This document shows, piece after piece, positions 31,690 to 35,925 of a stretch of DNA of 35,925 bases. Positions within the stretch are counted from its first letter, which is position 1. Every line of letters begins with the position of its first letter. Made by a program: the position numbers and the translations under genes. The stretch covers positions 1-35,925 of the forward strand of contig JAUSJA010000020.1 of assembly GCA_030647905.1 (NCBI GenBank), written 5' to 3'. A model generated the notes under the pieces. The model saw only the letters and a list, made by a program, of their open reading frames with translations, did not search any database and was not told where the DNA came from. Source of the DNA: Gemmatimonadaceae bacterium (GTDB taxonomy: Bacteria; Gemmatimonadota; Gemmatimonadetes; Gemmatimonadales; Gemmatimonadaceae).

Positions 31690-34377
31690 TCAGATGTCGC
31701 GCAGTGCCGACATTGGCGTCTCCTTGAACACGTCTCTCCCCGCCAGCAGGCCGATGGTAATCGTCAGGCCGAGCATCGCCGCGGCGATCACCAGCGCCGG
31801 CAGGATCGCCGGAGTGAATGACGCATTGAACACATAGTGGGTGAGAGCCCAACCGCCGCCGATCGCCAGCAGCATTCCTGTCATGCTCCCGAGCAGGCCG
31901 AGGAGAGCGTACTCCGCGAGGAGAATTCGCGTGATCTGCCCGCGAGTCGCGCCCAGCGTCTTGAGCAGCACACCCTCACGAATACGATCGCGCCGCGTCG
32001 CCGCGACCGCGCTGAACAGCACGGGGATGCCCATCGCCAGACTGAACAGCGCCATGAAACGGATCGCCGTGGACACCTTGTTCACGATGCGCGCGACGGT
32101 CTCCTTGATGAGCGTCAGATCCACACTCGACACGTTCGGATATCTCGTTACTATGTCGCGCTGAAGTCCCGCGACTGTGGCCGCGCCGGGAACGCTCGCG
32201 AGGAGCACGAACTGCTTCGGAGCGGTGCGCAGCGCTGGCGACGCGAATACGGCGAAGAAATTGGGCTCGAACCGGGCCCAGGTCACTTCTCGAAAGCTGG
32301 TAACCCGCGCGGGGATCTCCACGCCCTGCACGTTCCACGTCACGATGTCGCCGAGCTTGATCCTGAGCTCTTCGGCGACGTCCTTCTCGAGCGACATCTC
32401 GGTCGTGTCGCTCGCGCCCTTCAACGCCGCCGCGCTGAACCATTTGCCGTCCACGACCTTTTCGCCCGACGTGACAGTGTCGCGGAACGTCGAGCGATAC
32501 TCCCGCCGCAGCGCCCACCCCGGACGCCCCGACGGTCCCCGACGGCCCGCGCGCTGGCGCGCCGATTCCGCTGCATCCACCGAGTCGGACGCGGCGCCGC
32601 CCCTCGCGCGTGCAGCAGAGTCCGCCGTCCTGCGCTCGCGAGATTCGGTCACGATCTGATCCACAGTGCGGTCGTTGATCTTTGCGATTCGCATCGTCAC
32701 CACGGGCGCCGTCTGAAGCAGTCGTCCGCGTGACCGCACAAGCGAGTCCACGCCCGCGGCCTGATCTTCCTGGATGTCGAAGAATACGAGGTTCGCCGCC
32801 GACTTCGCCGCATTGAACTCGAATCGCTTCAGCAGATTCGATTGCACGAGAAACAGGGTCGTGACAAGGAATGCCCCGAATCCCAGCGACAGCACGACGG
32901 ACCTGGTCTGATTGGCCGGACGGTAAAGGTTGGCAACACCTTGTCTCACGACGTACGGCCATCCCGCGCGGAGAGTGCGCTTCGCCACCCAGGAGAGAAA
33001 TATCGCGCTCAGCGTGAGGATGCCGAGCACCGCCAGCGTGGCGCCGCTCATCCACAGTCCCTGCCGAATGGTGGACGCGCGCAGAAGCGCAATCGCCACG
33101 ACGCTGAGCCCCAGCGCGACGTTGACAGCGACGCGTGGAATGTCGTTCCAGCGCATCCGGAGAACTTCGGAGTCGGCATCGCGGCGCAGTGTCTGAAGAG
33201 GCGACACGTTGCGCAGCGCCAGCAGCGGGCGCAGCGAGAAGATGAGCGCGATCCATCCGCCCACGATGATGCCGGTGATGATAGCACCCGGCTCGAGCGA
33301 CACTGCGACGTCCACAGGCAGGAACTCGCCGAGCACGGAAGGAAGTCCGAGCTGCACCGCGACCCCCAGTGCCGCGCCGGCGATTGCGCCGAACAGTCCC
33401 ATCGCCGCCGCCTGCGCGACGTACATCGCGAGCACCTGTCCGCTCGACGCGCCGAGACATCTCAGAATTGCTACAGTGTCTATCTTCCGCGAAACGAACG
33501 CCCGTACGCCGCTCGCTACGCCTACTCCGCCGAGGAGCAGTGCGACGAGCCCGACGATGCCGATGAACTGCGTGAGCTGTTGAATCGCTTCTGTCGCCGC
33601 CTGCTCGCTCTGAGTGACGGTCGTGGCGCGGAGCTGTGCCTTCTCCAGCGAAGGCCTGAGCGGCGCGACGAGCTTGTCCGGATCCACCGCTCCTGGCAGC
33701 CTGGCCAACACACCGTACTCGGCGGTACTTCCAAAAACCAGCAGCTGGGTCTCGGCGACGTAACGCTCGGGGATGAAGACGCGCGGGCCGATGATCTCGG
33801 CGACGCCCGGTATGCCGGGGACGTCCTTGAGCGTCGCACCGATGACAAACCTTCCGAGCCCGAGTGTCAGCGTGTCGCCGATCCGGGCATTGAGGGCGAC
33901 GAGGAGTGAAGGATCAACGAGTGCGACCGGACCCGACTGCAACGTGCGCCACCGGTTGGCGGGTTGAGTCGTGATCTGTCCGTAGAACGGGTAGTTCGCG
34001 CTTACCGCCCGGACCTGAACGAGTCGCGTCGCTCCGGTGCGCGGCACCAGCGCCATCGAAGGGAAAGTGACAACGTGCGCGTACTGCGCGCGTCCCCTCG
34101 TCCTCACTGTATCGAGGATTGCGTTCTGTTCCGGAGTGAACGGCCGCCTCGCCGTGAAAGCGACGTCACCGCCCAGCAGGGATCGGGATTGCTCGCGAAC
34201 GGATTGCGTGACGTTTCCGGCGAACGAGTCAATGGCGACGAGCGCGGCTACGCCGAGCGAGATTGCCGACATGTAAAGCAGGAGCCGGCGGCGCGCGCTG
34301 CGACTCTCGCGCCAGGTGAGTCCGGCGAGCTGTCTCACGGACGCTCGCCGGGTGTATTGTTGGGCGGAATCGCTCAC
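31690..34377 (-). CDS. ABC exporter permease of the YbbP / FtsX-MacB superfamily
   Basis: This 895-residue permease begins with a GTG that overlaps the stop of the ATPase gene by 4 bases. A first TM helix (LLLYMSAISLGVAALVAIDSF) precedes a large periplasmic domain (about 50-265), three TM helices (FtsX unit, IGIVGLVALLLGGVGVASG to ITGIIVGGWIALIFSL), further helices, a second periplasmic domain and a final FtsX unit (FMALFSLAMGIPVLFSAVAA to LVIAAAMLGLTITIGLLAG). About ten helices in one chain is the YbbP layout. An unusual Arg/Ala/Ser-rich stretch (about 585-640) lies in the second external domain. With the ATPase it probably extracts lipids or hydrophobic compounds from the inner membrane. 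Confidence 0.85.
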   Translation of the reverse strand: MSDSAQQYTRRASVRQLAGLTWRESRSARRRLLLYMSAISLGVAALVAIDSFAGNVTQSVREQSRSLLGGDVAFTARRPFTPEQNAILDTVRTRGRAQYAHVVTFPSMALVPRTGATRLVQVRAVSANYPFYGQITTQPANRWRTLQSGPVALVDPSLLVALNARIGDTLTLGLGRFVIGATLKDVPGIPGVAEIIGPRVFIPERYVAETQLLVFGSTAEYGVLARLPGAVDPDKLVAPLRPSLEKAQLRATTVTQSEQAATEAIQQLTQFIGIVGLVALLLGGVGVASGVRAFVSRKIDTVAILRCLGASSGQVLAMYVAQAAAMGLFGAIAGAALGVAVQLGLPSVLGEFLPVDVAVSLEPGAIITGIIVGGWIALIFSLRPLLALRNVSPLQTLRRDADSEVLRMRWNDIPRVAVNVALGLSVVAIALLRASTIRQGLWMSGATLAVLGILTLSAIFLSWVAKRTLRAGWPYVVRQGVANLYRPANQTRSVVLSLGFGAFLVTTLFLVQSNLLKRFEFNAAKSAANLVFFDIQEDQAAGVDSLVRSRGRLLQTAPVVTMRIAKINDRTVDQIVTESRERRTADSAARARGGAASDSVDAAESARQRAGRRGPSGRPGWALRREYRSTFRDTVTSGEKVVDGKWFSAAALKGASDTTEMSLEKDVAEELRIKLGDIVTWNVQGVEIPARVTSFREVTWARFEPNFFAVFASPALRTAPKQFVLLASVPGAATVAGLQRDIVTRYPNVSSVDLTLIKETVARIVNKVSTAIRFMALFSLAMGIPVLFSAVAATRRDRIREGVLLKTLGATRGQITRILLAEYALLGLLGSMTGMLLAIGGGWALTHYVFNASFTPAILPALVIAAAMLGLTITIGLLAGRDVFKETPMSALRDI

Positions 34378-35051
34378 GCCGCGGCCTCGGTATCCCCGAC
34401 TATGCTGCCGTCGCTGAGACGGATGGTGCGTGCCGCGCGCTGTGCGAGGACTGCATCGTGCGTGACGAGGACGATGGTGGATCCCGATTCGCGGTTGAGC
34501 GATTCCAGGAGATCGAACACGCGCACGCCCGTGCCGGCGTCGAGGTTGCCAGTCGGCTCGTCGGCGAAGAGAATGCGCGGAGAGTTGGCGAATGCGCGTG
34601 CGATGGCGACGCGCTGCTGCTCGCCGCCGGAGAGCTGCATGGGGAAGTGATGGCCGCGGTTGCCAAGTCCGACGCGCTCGAGGAGCTCGTCGGCTCGGGA
34701 CTCGGCGCCGTCGATGCCCTGGAGCTCGAGGGGAACCTGAATGTTCTCGCGCGCCGTGAGCGTGGGGATGAGCTGAAAGCTCTGGAAGACGAACCCCACT
34801 TTCTCGCCGCGGAGCTTTGCCCGCTCGTTCTCGCTCATCGTCGTGAGGTCGTGGCCGTCGAGGATCACTCTTCCGCTCGTCGGGGTATCGAGTCCGGCAA
34901 GCAGTCCGAGCAGCGTCGTCTTGCCGCTGCCGGACGGTCCAACGATTGCGACGAAGCCGCCCTGCGGTATGGTGAACGAGACATTCCGCAGTACGGCTAG
35001 CTGCTGGTCACCGCTGCGATATTCCCGTGTAACTTCCTTTGCAATGAGCAT
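34374..35051 (-). CDS. ybbA: ABC exporter ATP-binding protein, YbbA/LolD type
   Basis: The 225-residue ATPase has Walker A (GPSGSGKTT), the Q-loop (FVFQSFQLIPTLTARENI), the signature LSGGEQQRVAIARAF, Walker B (ILFADEPTGNLD) and the H-loop (VTHD). The FQLIPTLTAREN region is typical of the LolD/MacB/YbbA group that partners FtsX-type permeases. The permease is the next gene (4-base GTGA overlap), and a TesA-like esterase is divergent upstream, the same arrangement as ybbA-ybbP and tesA in E. coli. Its ATG (35051-35049) lies inside the first codons of the esterase gene on the other strand. Confidence 0.9.
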   Translation of the reverse strand: MLIAKEVTREYRSGDQQLAVLRNVSFTIPQGGFVAIVGPSGSGKTTLLGLLAGLDTPTSGRVILDGHDLTTMSENERAKLRGEKVGFVFQSFQLIPTLTARENIQVPLELQGIDGAESRADELLERVGLGNRGHHFPMQLSGGEQQRVAIARAFANSPRILFADEPTGNLDAGTGVRVFDLLESLNRESGSTIVLVTHDAVLAQRAARTIRLSDGSIVGDTEAAA

Positions 35052-35805
35052 CAGAATCCTGATAGTTGGTGTGCTGGCCGCTTCGGTCGCGTGCAGCCCG
35101 GAGCGAAATATGGACAGATCGACTGGTGAATCCCGTGTTACGAGTAACGCGCGGGTCGCCGGCAGTGTTGCGGCAGGAGCTTACGGCGATGCTGCAGGTG
35201 GCACTACGGCTGCGGCATCGGGAAAAGTTACTGTGCTGTTCTTCGGAACGAGCCTGACCGCCGGCTACGGGCTTGATCCGTCACTGGCGTTTCCCAATCT
35301 GATCGCGCAGAAGGCCGCGGATAGCGGGACTCCAATCGTGTCGGTCAACGCCGGCTTGTCGGGAGAGACTTCGGCGGGAGCGTTGAGGCGGATTGAATGG
35401 ACGCTGCGGCGGCCAGTGGACGTGGTGGTGGTGGAGACAGGCGGGAACGATGCGCTTCGCGCGCTCGACGCGGACTCGCTCGAGGCGAACCTGCATGCGA
35501 TCGTCGCGCGGATACGTGCGTTGCGACCTGAAGCGAAGGTTTTGCTGGCGGTGATGGAAGCGCCTCCGAACCTGGGCAGGCGGTACGCGTCGAGCTTTCG
35601 GAAGGCATACGCCGATGTCGCCAGGGCTGAAAATCTGACTCTCGTGCCTTTCCTCCTCGACCGGGTTGCGGGCCATCCCGAGCTCAATCAGGCGGACGGC
35701 ATGCATCCGAACGAGAGGGGCGAGCGGATAGTCGCGGACAACGTCTGGCGCTCGCTCGAGCCGGTGGTGAGGGAGGTTTACCTAAGTGTTGAACCAAAGA
35801 GATAA
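35044..35805 (+). CDS. tesA: TesA-like GDSL esterase / lysophospholipase, probable lipoprotein
   Basis: The 253-residue protein has an N-terminal hydrophobic signal ending SVAC (Cys 17; lipobox approximate) and a low-complexity Ala/Gly linker to about 58. The SGNH/GDSL blocks follow: FFGTSLTAGYGLDP (block I, with Thr-Ser for the Asp-Ser of GDSL), NAGLSGETSAGALRRIEW (Gly block), ETGGNDALRAL (Asn block) and DGMHPNERGERI (Asp-His pair). These match E. coli TesA, a periplasmic thioesterase/lysophospholipase. Position opposite ybbA-ybbP matches too. The ATG at 35044 overlaps the ATPase start codon region by 8 bases on the opposite strand. No Shine-Dalgarno is seen, and TAACTT ends 8 bases upstream. 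Confidence 0.87.
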   Translation: MSIRILIVGVLAASVACSPERNMDRSTGESRVTSNARVAGSVAAGAYGDAAGGTTAAASGKVTVLFFGTSLTAGYGLDPSLAFPNLIAQKAADSGTPIVSVNAGLSGETSAGALRRIEWTLRRPVDVVVVETGGNDALRALDADSLEANLHAIVARIRALRPEAKVLLAVMEAPPNLGRRYASSFRKAYADVARAENLTLVPFLLDRVAGHPELNQADGMHPNERGERIVADNVWRSLEPVVREVYLSVEPKR

Positions 35806-35838
35806 TGTCCCCTTGATGCCAAGATAGAAATGTCCCCT
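35804..35838 (+). repeat. direct repeat AATGTCCCCT, possible left end of an insertion sequence
   Basis: AATGTCCCCT occurs at 35804-35813 and 35829-35838, 25 bases apart. The first TGT follows immediately after the esterase stop codon. TGT ends and short subterminal repeats are seen in several IS families, and a transposase-like start follows at 35885. The other end of the element lies beyond the window, so this is unconfirmed. Confidence 0.45.
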
Positions 35839-35884
35839 ATCGGCTTGATCCTTTGTGAGGGTTGAGCCGGTGGAGCGGACGAGA

Positions 35885-35925
35885 ATGTCGGCAATTGAGC
35901 TGATGCGCGCGGAGGTGTGCGTGCG
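35885..35925 (+). CDS. 5' end of a possible transposase gene (partial)
   Basis: Only 13 codons are inside the window. They read MSAIELMRAEVCV and resemble the start of helix-turn-helix transposases of the ISNCY type, which begin with a short M-S-x-x-E-x-x-R-x-E-V pattern. GGAG and GGACGAG precede the ATG as a possible ribosome site. The call depends on short resemblance and the repeat at 35804-35838. Confidence 0.35.
   Translation, partial: MSAIELMRAEVCV

Overview
The window looks like chromosome of an uncultured, high-GC member of the Gemmatimonadota. This is inferred from gene content: SusC/SusD pairs, TonB receptors with carboxypeptidase-regulatory domains, many lipoproteins with clear lipoboxes, a kinase-TPR gene of the type abundant in that phylum, and UPF0182 and M28 genes. 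No rRNA or tRNA is visible, so the taxonomy is not proven.

Layout. (1) 1-3900 is an untidy accessory region. It holds a possible structured RNA with an intrinsic terminator, a Ser/Thr kinase-TPR gene broken by three internal deletions, an intact HicA/HicB toxin-antitoxin pair, and an MFS transporter remnant fused to a lipoprotein remnant. (2) 3900-9071 is ordinary: two small membrane or lipoprotein genes, a DUF2339 membrane protein coupled to a methyltransferase, and an M28 zinc peptidase lipoprotein. (3) 9166-9899 is the most unusual object: a four-helix-bundle (23S rRNA IVP/Avd-like) gene between two inverted arrays of heptamers, consensus CCCGYTR, 24 units on the left and 19 on the right. 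(4) 9931-13152 holds a small lipoprotein and a UPF0182 protein. (5) 13161-27812 reads as an amino-sugar / cell-wall fragment uptake and processing locus: a NagX-like acyltransferase, a TonB receptor, a glycerophosphodiesterase, then a tightly coupled operon (GH3 hexosaminidase, serine hydrolase, NagB-PIG-L fusion), divergent from a SusC-SusD pair. (6) 28041-31629 carries two convergent secreted metalloproteases with Ig-like domains (M30-like and leishmanolysin-like). (7) 31690-35805 is the YbbA/YbbP-type ABC exporter divergent from a TesA-like esterase, with the start codons of the two operons overlapping. The right edge probably enters an insertion sequence.

How the genes could work together. 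SusC/SusD and the TonB receptor would import glycans. The GH3 enzyme and the serine hydrolase (both predicted lipoproteins) would act on amino-sugar or muropeptide material in the periplasm. NagX would move acetyl groups across the inner membrane, and the NagB-PIG-L protein would deaminate or deacetylate amino sugars in the cytoplasm. This is inference from families and gene order. Several genes lack a Shine-Dalgarno sequence but have a TANNNT box 5-8 bases before the start codon, which suggests leaderless transcripts. The heptamer-flanked four-helix-bundle element is the best candidate for an undescribed system.
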